Source of the DNA: Winogradskyella echinorum
Lineage (GTDB): Bacteria; Bacteroidota; Bacteroidia; Flavobacteriales; Flavobacteriaceae
Direction: 5' to 3'
Assembly: GCF_014297365.1 (NCBI RefSeq)
Contig: NZ_JACOQD010000001.1
Span: forward strand, 1,054,001-1,118,000
DNA: 64,000 nt
Part shown: in pieces, positions 42,667 to 51,724 of the stretch
Position numbering within the stretch: position 1 is the first letter of the stretch
Layout of the letters: each line of letters starts with the position of its first letter
Notes under the pieces: generated by a model
Told to the model about the DNA's origin: nothing
The model's database searches: none
What the model saw: the letters and a program-made list of their open reading frames with translations, nothing else
Program-made: the position numbers and the translations under genes

Positions 42667-43890
42667 CTAGTGCTTTGCTAACCAGTATTGAGGATTTAAC
42701 TTCTGACTATTTTTATATATTCTGAAGCCCAATAGTGCTTCACCAGTAGTTTTACTAGTAAAAACTTCACCTATAACTTGACCTGTTTTAACTTTTTCAC
42801 CCGATTTCACCTTTATTTTAGATAAATTCGTATAGATCGTAAGATAATTACCATGTCTAATTATTATTGCAGGATTACCATTTTTTACGATAACTACTCT
42901 AGAAACTTCACCATTAAAAACGGCTTTAACCTCAGCGTTTTTTTCTGTGGCAATTTTTACACCTGGATTATTTACCTCAACAGAACTATCAGTTAAAGAA
43001 CGTCCTTTACCAAATTTTGCCTTAATAACTCCTCTAGTTACAGGCCAACCAAGTTTACCTTTATTAGCTTCGAAATTAACGGCAAGCTTTTTATTTGCCG
43101 GTGTTAATACAAAATTACCAGTTGACGATTTTTTTCCTGCTTTTTTGTTCGATGCTGCAATAGCCTCTCTAACTAAGCGATTGATTTCCCTATCTAATTT
43201 GTCTGCTTCCTGTTTTTTCTTTTTAATCTGAGCTGCAAATTTACTCATATCAGACTTTATAGAAGCCATTAATACTTCACGTTCCTTAACTTCCTTCTCT
43301 AATTGACGCTTAGCAATTCGGTTTTCTTCTATGAGCTTTTTCTTGTCTTCCTTTTGTTTAGATAATTGAATATTACGCTCTTGAAGCTCTTTGGTTTTAC
43401 TTTTAATAGCTTCACCTTGCTCTTTTTGATAAGTTCTATATTGCTTAATATATTGCAGTCTTTTATAGGCTTGTTGAAAGTTATCTGAAGACAACAAAAA
43501 CATCAATTTACTTTGCTCAGATTTGCTTTTGTATGATTTAACTACCATAGCAGCATAATCGTCTTTTAACTCTTGTAATTGTGTTCTAAGACTCGTAATT
43601 TCTTTTTGATTGGTATTTATTTCTCTAGTCAGCAGATTAGCTTGTTCGTTAGTAATTCTAATAAGGTTTTTTCTAGTACTAACTTTATAATTCAGATCTT
43701 CAATAAGCGTAATTGCCGATTTTTCTTCTTTCTTTTTTGAAAACAACAACACATTCATTTCCTTAATTTCTCTCAACATTTGTTTACGTTGAGCTTCTAA
43801 TTTTTTTTGTCTATCGCTTTGCGCTGATACAGCAAAGCAAGACAATAACAATGCAAAAACTAGTGTAATATGGAAACGTTTTATACTCAT
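42667..43890 (-). CDS. EnvC-like murein hydrolase activator with degenerate LytM domain
   Basis: 407 residues: signal peptide (ending VSAQ), a long coiled coil (~25-250, Lys/Glu-rich with a YKSKSEQSKLMFLLSS break typical of EnvC), and a C-terminal LytM/M23 fold (~300-405). M23 zinc ligands are mostly missing: the H-x-D site reads VNNPGVKIA and HLHFE is replaced by LLGFRIY, so it is probably not a peptidase but an activator of amidases, as EnvC is. It shares one base with the upstream DUF4292 gene. Confidence 0.88.
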   Translation of the reverse strand: MSIKRFHITLVFALLLSCFAVSAQSDRQKKLEAQRKQMLREIKEMNVLLFSKKKEEKSAITLIEDLNYKVSTRKNLIRITNEQANLLTREINTNQKEITSLRTQLQELKDDYAAMVVKSYKSKSEQSKLMFLLSSDNFQQAYKRLQYIKQYRTYQKEQGEAIKSKTKELQERNIQLSKQKEDKKKLIEENRIAKRQLEKEVKEREVLMASIKSDMSKFAAQIKKKKQEADKLDREINRLVREAIAASNKKAGKKSSTGNFVLTPANKKLAVNFEANKGKLGWPVTRGVIKAKFGKGRSLTDSSVEVNNPGVKIATEKNAEVKAVFNGEVSRVVIVKNGNPAIIIRHGNYLTIYTNLSKIKVKSGEKVKTGQVIGEVFTSKTTGEALLGFRIYKNSQKLNPQYWLAKH

Positions 43891-44690
43891 TATTTTATTT
43901 CAATTTCTTTAAAACCTTTAGGAATTTTAAACGGAAAACGTACCTCTCCATTTAGAGATACAGATTTAAATTCCATATTAATTGCAACTTCATCCTTGTC
44001 TTCAACAGCGACTATTCTTATATTTTTAGGAAGAACTTGTTTATCTACTTCTTGATACGACTTATAATCTACCTGAAGTATACGCTTCTTTAATTGCTGA
44101 AATAATTGCAAACTATCCATCTTAAAATGCGATGGATTAATTAAGTAAAACAGCTCTAAAAGTGCATTTTGATCTTTAGGACTTAAAGCATAAGAATTTT
44201 GATTAACCTCCACTCTATATGGCTCATCTTTGAGGTTATAAATGGCTTGTCCTAAAAGAATGTTCTGAACTTTCATAAAGTCTAAATCCACACCAACAAA
44301 ATCACTTAGTAATTTGTAATCACCATCAAAATATTCATTATCTAATTTATTATAAAATCTAACTTTCTCTGGTGTTATCATCATGCGTGCCATACCCAAT
44401 GTAGCACTTAACCAAATCACTTTATCCTTTTCTACCCGTAGCGTAAATGTATGCCCTTGTTCTTTCTCTCCTTGAATTAAGTTAATTGCAACTCTAGCAT
44501 TCATAGTTTTAAAATTAGCATCATTTTTTTGATGCTCTTTTATCACTTGTTTAGCAGAAAGCTTATTACTTGCTTCACCAGACGCTATCACTTTTTTAGC
44601 AGATTTACAACTAACTATTAACAGCGCTAAAATTAGTACTGAAGTAATTTTGGGAAGTCCAAACCTTATATGATTATATCTTTTTTTCAT
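43890..44690 (-). CDS. DUF4292 lipoprotein (LolA-like fold family)
   Basis: 266 residues. Lipobox LLIVSC (Cys28) followed by KSAKK. The body (FKTMNARVAINL..., KVIWLSATLGMARMMITPEKV, YFDGDYKLLSDFVGVDLDF) is characteristic of DUF4292, an envelope family in Bacteroidetes whose fold resembles LolA/LolB. A lipid- or lipoprotein-carrier role is possible but unproven. It lies between the TPR protein and the EnvC-like protein in what appears to be one operon. Confidence 0.88.
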   Translation of the reverse strand: MKKRYNHIRFGLPKITSVLILALLIVSCKSAKKVIASGEASNKLSAKQVIKEHQKNDANFKTMNARVAINLIQGEKEQGHTFTLRVEKDKVIWLSATLGMARMMITPEKVRFYNKLDNEYFDGDYKLLSDFVGVDLDFMKVQNILLGQAIYNLKDEPYRVEVNQNSYALSPKDQNALLELFYLINPSHFKMDSLQLFQQLKKRILQVDYKSYQEVDKQVLPKNIRIVAVEDKDEVAINMEFKSVSLNGEVRFPFKIPKGFKEIEIK

Positions 44691-44709
44691 TTTTTAAAAA
44701 GTAAATTTA

Positions 44710-44733
44710 GATTCCTGCCTTCGCAAGAATGAC
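44710..44733. repeat. single family A hairpin
   Basis: GATTCCTGCCTTCGC..AAGAATGAC, with one mismatch in the stem. It sits in the 54-base gap between the TPR and DUF4292 genes. Confidence 0.5.
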
Positions 44734-44744
44734 AAAACCTTCAT

Positions 44745-46109
44745 CTATTGTTGCGCTTTTATAGCTTGTGCCTTTTTAGCAAACGTTTCAGATTTACTAA
44801 TATTATTTAAGCCTTTGTATGCCATACTTAATTGCGAATAGAAATCTGCTTCCATAGTTGGATCATCTATTAAAAAATCTAATCCCATTTCTAAGTTGTT
44901 CGCTGCTTTTTTATAGGCTTTTAAATTATTATTGGCTACGCCATTCACTAAATACAAAATTGGCTGTGCAGGATATAATTCTAAAGCCTGCTCACTATCA
45001 TTTACAACCGCTTTATAATCTTTAATATCTAATTGAAGTAATAGCACATCCCTTATTAATTTAAAGTCGTTAGGATCTTGTTTTAGAGCTTCTTTAAAGT
45101 TTGAAAGCGCTTTAACCTTGTCACCTGCTTTTAGATAGTACTGACCCAAATCGCTATGGGTTTGAGCATTTTTATTGTCATCAACTAATGCTGTTATATC
45201 TATTAATTCCGATTCGTACTCAGGATTTTTAGACACGAAACCAACAAAGTCTTTTAGGACCTTTGCCTTAGCATCTGAATTAATCTCTGGACTTGTTAAT
45301 GCAATTTTTACTGAGTTTATAGCGTCTTCTACCTTACCGTCTTGAAGGTAAAACTTGTAAAGTGCTAAATGTACAAACTTAGATTCTGGTTTTACTTTTA
45401 ATAAATTTTCCGCAGCCTTAAAAGCCTTTTTTCTATCACCAGTTTGGCTGTATCTGTAAATAAGCTTTAAATGATTATCCTCATTGTTTGGGTTGTTAGC
45501 AATCCGTTGCTCTAAGTTTTCAATTCTGTCATCTGCATTGCCCGTAATACTATAAATATCATTACGCATTGCATCTCTAGATTCGCTCAGTCCAAACTCA
45601 TCATCAAGCTCATCTAATATATCTAAGGCTTGTTTGTACTTTTCCTCCCTTACATAAAGTGCTGCTAAATCTTCTTTATAATCTGGATGATACTTAACCA
45701 ATTGCTTTATGGTTTTTAAAGCATTTTTAATATCCTCTTGCTGGTAGTAAACATCGTAAAGTTCATCTAAAAACCAAACATTATCTGGTTGCATGCTAAT
45801 AGCTTTCTTTAGGTTTTCTTCAGCTGCACCAAAATTTTTGAGTTTGTTATAGTTTTTTCCAAGCTCAAAATAAATAACAGGAAGTTTACTGTTAAGGTTT
45901 AAACATTTATGAAGCGCATCAACAGCTCTATCATAATTTTCAATTCCTTTTTGTTTTAAGGCTTCAAAAAAGTGTTCTTGAAATTCGTCTTCTACATTAC
46001 CTAAATCGTCGTCTGGTCTTTTATTGAAATCAACTTGGGTATACGCAACTTGCGGAACGGTTAACATTCCGAAGATAAAAACCAATATCAAAATAAATTT
46101 CTTATTCAC
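44745..46109 (-). CDS. periplasmic tetratricopeptide-repeat protein
   Basis: 454 residues with a signal peptide (MNKKFILILVFIFGMLTV, ending AYTQ) and TPR units through most of its length (e.g. PVIYFELGKNYNKLKNFGAAE, SDLGQYYLKAGDKVKALSNF). Likely a periplasmic scaffold. Its start overlaps the end of the monooxygenase gene by 8 bases. The conserved run with DUF4292 and EnvC-like genes suggests an envelope assembly role (inference). Confidence 0.85.
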   Translation of the reverse strand: MNKKFILILVFIFGMLTVPQVAYTQVDFNKRPDDDLGNVEDEFQEHFFEALKQKGIENYDRAVDALHKCLNLNSKLPVIYFELGKNYNKLKNFGAAEENLKKAISMQPDNVWFLDELYDVYYQQEDIKNALKTIKQLVKYHPDYKEDLAALYVREEKYKQALDILDELDDEFGLSESRDAMRNDIYSITGNADDRIENLEQRIANNPNNEDNHLKLIYRYSQTGDRKKAFKAAENLLKVKPESKFVHLALYKFYLQDGKVEDAINSVKIALTSPEINSDAKAKVLKDFVGFVSKNPEYESELIDITALVDDNKNAQTHSDLGQYYLKAGDKVKALSNFKEALKQDPNDFKLIRDVLLLQLDIKDYKAVVNDSEQALELYPAQPILYLVNGVANNNLKAYKKAANNLEMGLDFLIDDPTMEADFYSQLSMAYKGLNNISKSETFAKKAQAIKAQQ

Positions 46110-46416
46110 TTTGTTGTTGCTTTAACAAGTCTTCAATCATTTCAAATTTTTCTAGCACTTCAAACTTTTCACAAGATAGTTTCATTTTTTCTCTAAAAAG
46201 ATTAGCTTCTTCTGGTAAGTTTCCACCAGCATTATTAAATGTATTTTTATCTGGCCATTGTGCATAAGCAAAGAAATTTAGTTCATCCTTTTTATGTAAT
46301 CTAGATCCTAAACTTCCTTCATGTTTGTAAATCAATGCAGTTAAACCTTTCCAAGCTTCTATAAAACTTTCTTCTTGTTTAGGTATTATCTTAATTGTGT
46401 ACAGAACGATATACAT
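46102..46416 (-). CDS. antibiotic biosynthesis monooxygenase (ABM) domain protein
   Basis: 104 residues of a single ferredoxin-like ABM/DUF-type fold (MYIVLYTIKIIPKQEESF..., HEGSLGSRLHKKDELNFFAYAQW). Such small dimeric proteins include quinone-type monooxygenases and many of unknown activity, so the name should not be read as antibiotic production. It overlaps the TPR gene by 8 bases. Confidence 0.8.
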   Translation of the reverse strand: MYIVLYTIKIIPKQEESFIEAWKGLTALIYKHEGSLGSRLHKKDELNFFAYAQWPDKNTFNNAGGNLPEEANLFREKMKLSCEKFEVLEKFEMIEDLLKQQQSE

Positions 46417-46443
46417 AATAGCTTAACTATTTTATTTCAATAA

Positions 46444-47463
46444 TTATTCCATTATTGTATAATCACCTATGCTAATCTTAGTAAACTCTCCATTATACTT
46501 TACGTGGTTACCAATCATAGCTTCGTCTAAATTAGCATTTTTAATACTTGTTTTGTTTTGTATTAAGCTATTTTTAACGGATGAATTTTCAATAACGCAA
46601 TCTTTACCTATAGAAACGTTTGGTCCTACTGTTGTGTTGCGCAAAACTGTTCCTGATGCAATAAAACATGGTTCAATAATTTTTGAGTTTTCTATAACAA
46701 CAGAATCATCAATCAATTGTTCTTCTCCGTCTGATGCTAAAAAGCCTAACATTTTAGTATTAGTTTCTAAAGTCACAGCTTTGTTTCCACAATCCATCCA
46801 TTCGTCAACAGTTCCTGTTTTAAATATTTTGCCATCAGCCATCATACGTTTAATACCATCATTTATTTGGTACTCTCCACCATTCATCACGTTTTCGTCT
46901 AAAACTTCTTGCAATTTAGCTTTCAAAACTGCTACATCTTTAAAATAATAGATCCCTATTACGGCTTGATCGCTTACAAAAGTTTCTGGCTTTTCTACTA
47001 GCTCAACGATATTTTCATCGCTGTTTAATTTTACAACACCATAAGCTTCTGGGTTTTGCACACGCTTTGTCCAAATAACACTATCTGCTGTTGGATCTAA
47101 GTCGAATTCTGCTCGTATCAAAGTATCTGCATAAGCAATTACTGCAGGACCAGAAAGTGATGGTTTAGCACTCATAATAGCATGCCCTGTACCTAAAGGT
47201 TGATCTTGTCTGTAGATTGAAGCTTTTGCTCCCAAACCCTCTGCAAGTTCAGTTAGGCTAGTAACGACTTCATCTCCAAAAAATGCTGGATCACCTAGTA
47301 CAAAAGCAATTTCTTCTATAGGTTGTTTTAAAACTTTTGCAATATCCTTTACTAGGCGATGCACTATCGGTTGACCTGCAACAGGAATTAATGGTTTTGG
47401 TACTGTTAAACTATGTGGTCTAAGGCGAGACCCTCTGCCTGCCATTGGTACTATTATTTTCAT
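46444..47463 (-). CDS. sugar-phosphate nucleotidyltransferase with left-handed beta-helix
   Basis: 339 residues. The N-terminal NTP-transferase domain opens with IVPMAGRGSRLRPHSLTVPKPL, the nucleotide-binding signature; GTGHAIMSAKPSL and AYADTLI carry the metal-binding Asp. The C-terminal ~90 residues form a hexapeptide beta-helix (SVVIENSKIIEPCFIASGT..., NVSIGKDCVIENSSV). It activates a sugar phosphate (thymidylyl-, guanylyl- or uridylyl-) for glycan synthesis; the exact sugar is not decidable. A flippase is two genes upstream. Confidence 0.88.
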   Translation of the reverse strand: MKIIVPMAGRGSRLRPHSLTVPKPLIPVAGQPIVHRLVKDIAKVLKQPIEEIAFVLGDPAFFGDEVVTSLTELAEGLGAKASIYRQDQPLGTGHAIMSAKPSLSGPAVIAYADTLIRAEFDLDPTADSVIWTKRVQNPEAYGVVKLNSDENIVELVEKPETFVSDQAVIGIYYFKDVAVLKAKLQEVLDENVMNGGEYQINDGIKRMMADGKIFKTGTVDEWMDCGNKAVTLETNTKMLGFLASDGEEQLIDDSVVIENSKIIEPCFIASGTVLRNTTVGPNVSIGKDCVIENSSVKNSLIQNKTSIKNANLDEAMIGNHVKYNGEFTKISIGDYTIME

Positions 47464-47498
47464 TCTTAAAATGTATGTTTGTGTATTTGTTGATTCGT

Positions 47499-47933
47499 TT
47501 ATTTAGTTCCTGTACTGCCAAAGCCTCCTTCTCCTCTGTCTGTAGAGGACAATTCTGTAACTTCTTCCCAATCAGCACGTTCGTGTTTCGCTATGACTAA
47601 TTGAGCAATACGCTCACCATTATTAATTGTAAAATCTTCGTTTGATAGGTTGACTAAAATAACACCTATTTCCCCTCTGTAATCTGCATCTATTGTGCCA
47701 GGAGCATTAAGTACTGTAATTCCTTTTTTGGCCGCTAGACCACTTCTTGGACGTACTTGTGCTTCAGTGCCAATTGGTAACTCTATAAATAAACCTGTGC
47801 CAACTATTGTTCTTTCTAATGGTTTTAGTATTCTTGATTCCGTTAAGCTTGCACGTAAATCCATACCTGCTGAGGCTATGGTTTCGTATTTTGGTAAATC
47901 GTGTCTTGATTTATTAATTATTTTAATTTTCAT
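47499..47933 (-). CDS. dut: deoxyuridine 5'-triphosphate nucleotidohydrolase
   Basis: Hydrolyses dUTP to dUMP and PPi, keeping uracil out of DNA and feeding dTMP synthesis. 144 residues, trimeric dUTPase family. Motif 1 AGMDLRA, motif 2 [10 protein letters not shown], motif 3 [11 protein letters not shown] with the catalytic Asp, motif 4 GERIAQLV and motif 5 [10 protein letters not shown] are all present. Confidence 0.97.
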   Translation of the reverse strand: MKIKIINKSRHDLPKYETIASAGMDLRASLTESRILKPLERTIVGTGLFIELPIGTEAQVRPRSGLAAKKGITVLNAPGTIDADYRGEIGVILVNLSNEDFTINNGERIAQLVIAKHERADWEEVTELSSTDRGEGGFGSTGTK

Positions 47934-48018
47934 ATTGCTTTCCCGTAATAGTGGGAATTTTTTAAATTATACTTTTATTTCTTGAGATTCTTCGTTATCA
48001 ATCAGAAAGACATAATAT

Positions 48019-49479
48019 CTATCTTTTTAAAGCCTGTTTTAGTTGGTTCTTTTCCAACATAATAACTATTCCCAAAAATACAATTAACATCGCAATTCCT
48101 ATAACATATTCTCCGCGATATTTATAAAATGAAAGTGACGATAAACCGATAGAAACGAATAAGTATAACCCTATTTTCTTGAGATTATAGGGAATTGGAT
48201 AATATTTCCTTCCAAAATAATAAGATAACAACATCATTACTGCATAGGCAATAAGTGTTGCTACTGCAGACGCTCTATAAGAATAGGTCTCAATAAACAT
48301 AAAGTTAATGACAAGTGTTACTAAGGCTCCAACAACAGAAATGTAGGCGCCAAACTTAGTTCTGTCGGTTATTTTATACCAAACTGAAAGGTTGTGGTAT
48401 ATCCCTAAGCAAAAGTTTGCCAAAAGTATTATTGGTACAATCCACATGGCTTCCCAATAAGCTTCACTTCTGATAATAATAGGTTTTAATACATCTGCAA
48501 ATACGACAACAGCCAACATTATTATTGAACCAAACGCCACAAAAAACTCTAAAATATTAGCATAGTTTTTTTGTGGGTTCTTAGTTTTTGCATGACTGAA
48601 GAAATAAGGCTCAATACCTAAACGATATGCTGTAGCAAAGAGGGTCATGAATAACGCTAATTTGTAACATGCTGAGTACATTCCGATATCATTGTCGGCA
48701 ACATCAGCAGGTAATAACTCTTTCAGCAAAATTCTATCAAAAGTCTCATTGACTGAAAATGCAATGCCAGCTACCAAAACTGGAATTGCATAGCGCATCA
48801 TTTGTTTCCAAAGGGTTTTATCAAACTTATACCTAAGTTTGGTATAGAAAGGAAGTAATACTAATAGTGTAACTGCACTAGCAACTAGATTGGCAATAAA
48901 AATATAACTGATTTCGAAGTTGGGTTTGTATATAGTTTCAAAAAAACCGCCACTGTCAGCTAAGTCTTTTAACTTCAAAAGAAAGAATAAGTTTAGACCA
49001 ATGTTAATAATAACATTGAAAATTTTAATGATAGCAAAGCGCATCGGTTTTTCATTAGCTCTTAACCATACAAATGGAATAATTACTAACGCATCTAAAA
49101 GTAGTATCCATATAACTAGGTTAATATACTTAACATTTATATCGATGAAACTCGCGATTTGATTTTGAAAAATTAATGCTAAAAAAAAGAATCCTAATGA
49201 CGATACGGTTAAAGATATTATTGACGTACCAATGACCTTTTCCTTATCATCTGATTTATTAAAAAAACGAAAAAACGCAGTTTCCATTCCATAGGACAAA
49301 ACCACATTTAATATAATAAAATAAGAAAAAATCACCGAGATTTTTCCATATTCTGCTGGGTTTGCAAGAACAGCTTGGCTTGTGTAAAGTGGTACTAATA
49401 AAAAACTCAACATTCTAGGCAATACAGTTGCTAAACCATAAAAGAATGTTTGCTTAAAAAGTGATTTAAATCCGCTCAA
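48019..49479 (-). CDS. Wzx/MATE-type polysaccharide flippase
   Basis: 486 residues with about 14 transmembrane helices in the MOP-exporter pattern (GLATVLPRMLSFLLVPLYT at the N-terminus is the family opening). It probably moves lipid-linked oligosaccharide across the inner membrane for O-antigen, exopolysaccharide or glycoprotein synthesis. The neighbouring nucleotidyltransferase agrees, but no glycosyltransferases are in the window. Confidence 0.9.
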   Translation of the reverse strand: MSGFKSLFKQTFFYGLATVLPRMLSFLLVPLYTSQAVLANPAEYGKISVIFSYFIILNVVLSYGMETAFFRFFNKSDDKEKVIGTSIISLTVSSLGFFFLALIFQNQIASFIDINVKYINLVIWILLLDALVIIPFVWLRANEKPMRFAIIKIFNVIINIGLNLFFLLKLKDLADSGGFFETIYKPNFEISYIFIANLVASAVTLLVLLPFYTKLRYKFDKTLWKQMMRYAIPVLVAGIAFSVNETFDRILLKELLPADVADNDIGMYSACYKLALFMTLFATAYRLGIEPYFFSHAKTKNPQKNYANILEFFVAFGSIIMLAVVVFADVLKPIIIRSEAYWEAMWIVPIILLANFCLGIYHNLSVWYKITDRTKFGAYISVVGALVTLVINFMFIETYSYRASAVATLIAYAVMMLLSYYFGRKYYPIPYNLKKIGLYLFVSIGLSSLSFYKYRGEYVIGIAMLIVFLGIVIMLEKNQLKQALKR

Positions 49480-49501
49480 TTTAATAAGTAATTGTCTGGC
49501 T

Positions 49502-49509
49502 CAAAAGTA
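49502..49509 (-). promoter_or_regulatory. -7 box of the flippase gene
   Basis: The minus strand reads TACTTTTG (TAnnTTTG), 23 bases upstream of the ATG at 49479. Confidence 0.45.
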
Positions 49510-49545
49510 TTAAATATAAATGGGTCTTGAGGTTAGATAAAATAA

Positions 49546-49572
49546 AAAAGCCTCACAATAAGTAAGGCTTTT
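49546..49572 (-). terminator. terminator of the lipoprotein pair
   Basis: AAAAGCCT / AAGGCTTTT stem (with AC/GT side pairs); on the minus strand a run of U follows. It lies 20 bases after the stop of the 49593 gene. Confidence 0.75.
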
Positions 49573-49592
49573 ATTAATTATAAGTCTAAAAT

Positions 49593-50129
49593 CTAGTTAT
49601 CACTCTCTTCTTCATCTAATGACGCCATACCTTCAGAGCCACTTTTAGTGTAAATAGAAGGATGTCCATTTTCATAATACGTACCAGCGTATTCGTTAAG
49701 TGATGTAATTTTGTAATACTTAATTTGTCCGTTTTCTGTATAACTTAAAACACATTCGTTGTCATTAAGTGTAAACGGATAATCAGCAGGTTTTTCAGGT
49801 TTTTGAAAGGTGTAATTCGTTGAAGGGTTCTTTAAAACCGCTACATATTTACCTTCTTCCTTAACAAGTTTACCTTTTAAATTTCTGAAATAAATGTCTT
49901 TAAAAACAACATTTTCTTTCACATCAGAAATAGGTACAAAAACATTGATACCAGTTCCTCCGACTTTAATTCCTGCATACCATTCTTGAAAAGAAACGGG
50001 TTTCACAGTAAATGACGTTGGTTGTTCAAAAGTAGTCGTTGCTACTTCTTTGGGGCTTGCACACTGAAATGTAGTTGCAAAAATACCAGTAAAAACGATG
50101 GCATAGCATGCCTTTTTTAATAGTTTCAT
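49593..50129 (-). CDS. lipoprotein, paralogue of its upstream neighbour
   Basis: Start set at 50129 (MKLLKKACYAIVFTGIFATT) rather than 50216, because this gives a lipobox (TTFQC, Cys23). 178 residues, no recognised domain. The body shares with the next gene the pattern W-[NY]-AGIK-GG-GI near residue 55 and N-[ND]-[DE]-CV-[LV]-SY before the end. It has an additional acidic C-terminal tail. Function unknown; it faces the periplasm or the cell surface. Confidence 0.72.
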   Translation of the reverse strand: MKLLKKACYAIVFTGIFATTFQCASPKEVATTTFEQPTSFTVKPVSFQEWYAGIKVGGTGINVFVPISDVKENVVFKDIYFRNLKGKLVKEEGKYVAVLKNPSTNYTFQKPEKPADYPFTLNDNECVLSYTENGQIKYYKITSLNEYAGTYYENGHPSIYTKSGSEGMASLDEEESDN

Positions 50130-50233
50130 CTTAAAATAGGTTAAGTTTTGGAGGGGCAATATATACAAAAAATTTAAATACATCGTTAAAAAGTACTTTT
50201 TATCGACGAAATGCAATTATATAACCGTGGTTT

Positions 50234-50668
50234 TTAATTATTTGGATGAGAAATAGGATAGTTTAACGGCGTTTTTTCTGTTAAATTAGATATCTTAAAA
50301 TATAAGGTTTCTTCTTTATATATGTAGCTTACAACACAATCGTTATTGCTTAAGTTAAAAGGAATCTTAGACCTTGTAACGTTAGATCTATATTTTCCTA
50401 CATATAAATTTTTATTATTAGGGTAAACGAAAAGTTTGGTAACACTTTCTCTAAAATATATACTATCTAATTGAATTGATGCATCATTCAACTCAATGAA
50501 GATTTTAATCCCTGATCCACCTTCTTTAATACCTGCATTCCATTTTTGGAAATAAGCATCCTTAAATTCGCTCGGAATAGCTTTTTGAAGTTTTGGTCCG
50601 CTAGCACAATTAAATAGGCTTAATAACAGTATTAATACTAAAACTGATGCATTATTTATAGTTTTCAT
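50234..50668 (-). CDS. lipoprotein, paralogue of its downstream neighbour
   Basis: 144 residues. Signal peptide and lipobox SLFNC (Cys21). Shares WNAGIKEGGSGIKIFIEL and NNDCVVSYIYKEETLYFKI with the gene at 49593, so the two are a tandem duplication that has diverged. No known family. It lies 37 bases downstream of the atp operon terminator. Confidence 0.72.
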   Translation of the reverse strand: MKTINNASVLVLILLLSLFNCASGPKLQKAIPSEFKDAYFQKWNAGIKEGGSGIKIFIELNDASIQLDSIYFRESVTKLFVYPNNKNLYVGKYRSNVTRSKIPFNLSNNDCVVSYIYKEETLYFKISNLTEKTPLNYPISHPNN

Positions 50669-50704
50669 ATTATAAATATAGGTTTTAAAATTAATGCCAT
50701 AAAA

Positions 50705-50730
50705 AAACCTAACTCGTAAAAGTTAGGTTT
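50705..50730 (-). terminator. terminator of the atp operon
   Basis: AAACCTAACT-CGTAAA-AGTTAGGTTT, a perfect 10-bp stem; on the minus strand the A run gives the U tail. It lies 40 bases after the atpG stop. Confidence 0.88.
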
Positions 50731-50743
50731 ATAAAATTTTATA

Positions 50744-50762
50744 TACTGAAACAGGTTCAGTA
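50744..50762. repeat. short family D-like hairpin
   Basis: TACTGAA-ACAGG-TTCAGTA, a perfect 7-bp stem, between atpG and its terminator; shares the CTGAAA..TTCAG core of family D. Confidence 0.45.
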
Positions 50763-50769
50763 AAACATA

Positions 50770-51633
50770 TTAATTATTCAATGCCTCAGCGCCACCAACA
50801 ATCTCAAGGATTTCATTTGTAATAGCCGCCTGTCTTGCTTTGTTATATGTTAACTTTAACTGATCTCTCAATTCTGTTGCGTTATCCGTTGCTTTGTGCA
50901 TAGCGGTCATACGCGCACCATGTTCAGAAGCAAAAGAATCTCTCACACTCTTATATAATTGTGTTTTTAACGATTTAGGAATTAAAGTCTCAACGATTTC
51001 TTGCTTAGAAGGCTCAAAAATGTAATCTGAATTTACATCAGCTTCGTCACCTTCAATAGGAACAATTGGTAAAAATTGTTCTGTCATTACAATCTGAGTC
51101 GCAGCATTTTTAAAGCTATTATAAACTAATTCTACTTTATCGTATTCACCTTCAACAAACTTTTCCATTAACATTTCGGCAATGTCAGCAACATTATCGA
51201 AAGTTAAATCATCAAATACTTCACTCTTATTAGCTATAACTTTATCTTGTTTAGCAAAAGCGTCATTAGATTTTTTACCAATAGCTACAACAGAAACGTT
51301 TTTATCTCCATATACATCATTAATTAAGACATTTGTTTGCTTAATAATGTTAGAGTTAAATGCACCACACAACCCTCTGTTAGATGTAATCGATACGATT
51401 AAAACATTCTTAACTTCTCTTTGTACTGAGTACTTGCTTCCTGAATCATCATCTAAAGTTGCACTTAAACTCTGTAGTAATTCTGTTAGCTTATTAGAGT
51501 AAGGACGCATTGCAGTAATAGCATCTTGTGCTTTCTTTAACTTTGCAGCAGATACCATTTTCATGGCACTAGTAATCTGCATCGTTGAAGATACTGATGA
51601 TATTCTGTTTCTAATTTCCTTTAAATTCGCCAT
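50770..51633 (-). CDS. atpG: ATP synthase F1 subunit gamma
   Basis: Central rotor shaft of F1. 287 residues with the family's N-terminal coiled coil (LKEIRNRISSVSSTMQITSAMKMVSAAKL) and C-terminal helix (ELRDQLKLTYNKARQAAITNEILEIVGGAEAL). Last gene of the operon; in canonical operons atpD and atpC would follow, but neither is present here. Confidence 0.97.
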   Translation of the reverse strand: MANLKEIRNRISSVSSTMQITSAMKMVSAAKLKKAQDAITAMRPYSNKLTELLQSLSATLDDDSGSKYSVQREVKNVLIVSITSNRGLCGAFNSNIIKQTNVLINDVYGDKNVSVVAIGKKSNDAFAKQDKVIANKSEVFDDLTFDNVADIAEMLMEKFVEGEYDKVELVYNSFKNAATQIVMTEQFLPIVPIEGDEADVNSDYIFEPSKQEIVETLIPKSLKTQLYKSVRDSFASEHGARMTAMHKATDNATELRDQLKLTYNKARQAAITNEILEIVGGAEALNN

Positions 51634-51644
51634 ATTCTCTTTTT

Positions 51645-51719
51645 GTCATTCCGCAATTGATACGGAATCTATTTTAGTTAAATTTCAAAATATGAGATTC
51701 CTGCTTTCACAGGAATGAC
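51645..51719. repeat. REPIN-like paired hairpin element (family A)
   Basis: GTCATTCCG..CGGAATC (51645-51669) and GATTCCTG..CAGGAATGAC (51696-51719) are inverted hairpins whose outer GTCATTCC/GGAATGAC arms also pair, the same design as at 22212-22284. It occupies most of the atpA-atpG gap. Confidence 0.7.
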
Positions 51720-51724
51720 AACAA

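Noticed and set aside
46469-46948. 159-codon antisense frame in the nucleotidyltransferase gene
   Set aside because: Lies wholly within the beta-helix-coding region of a clear gene; composition reflects the complementary strand.
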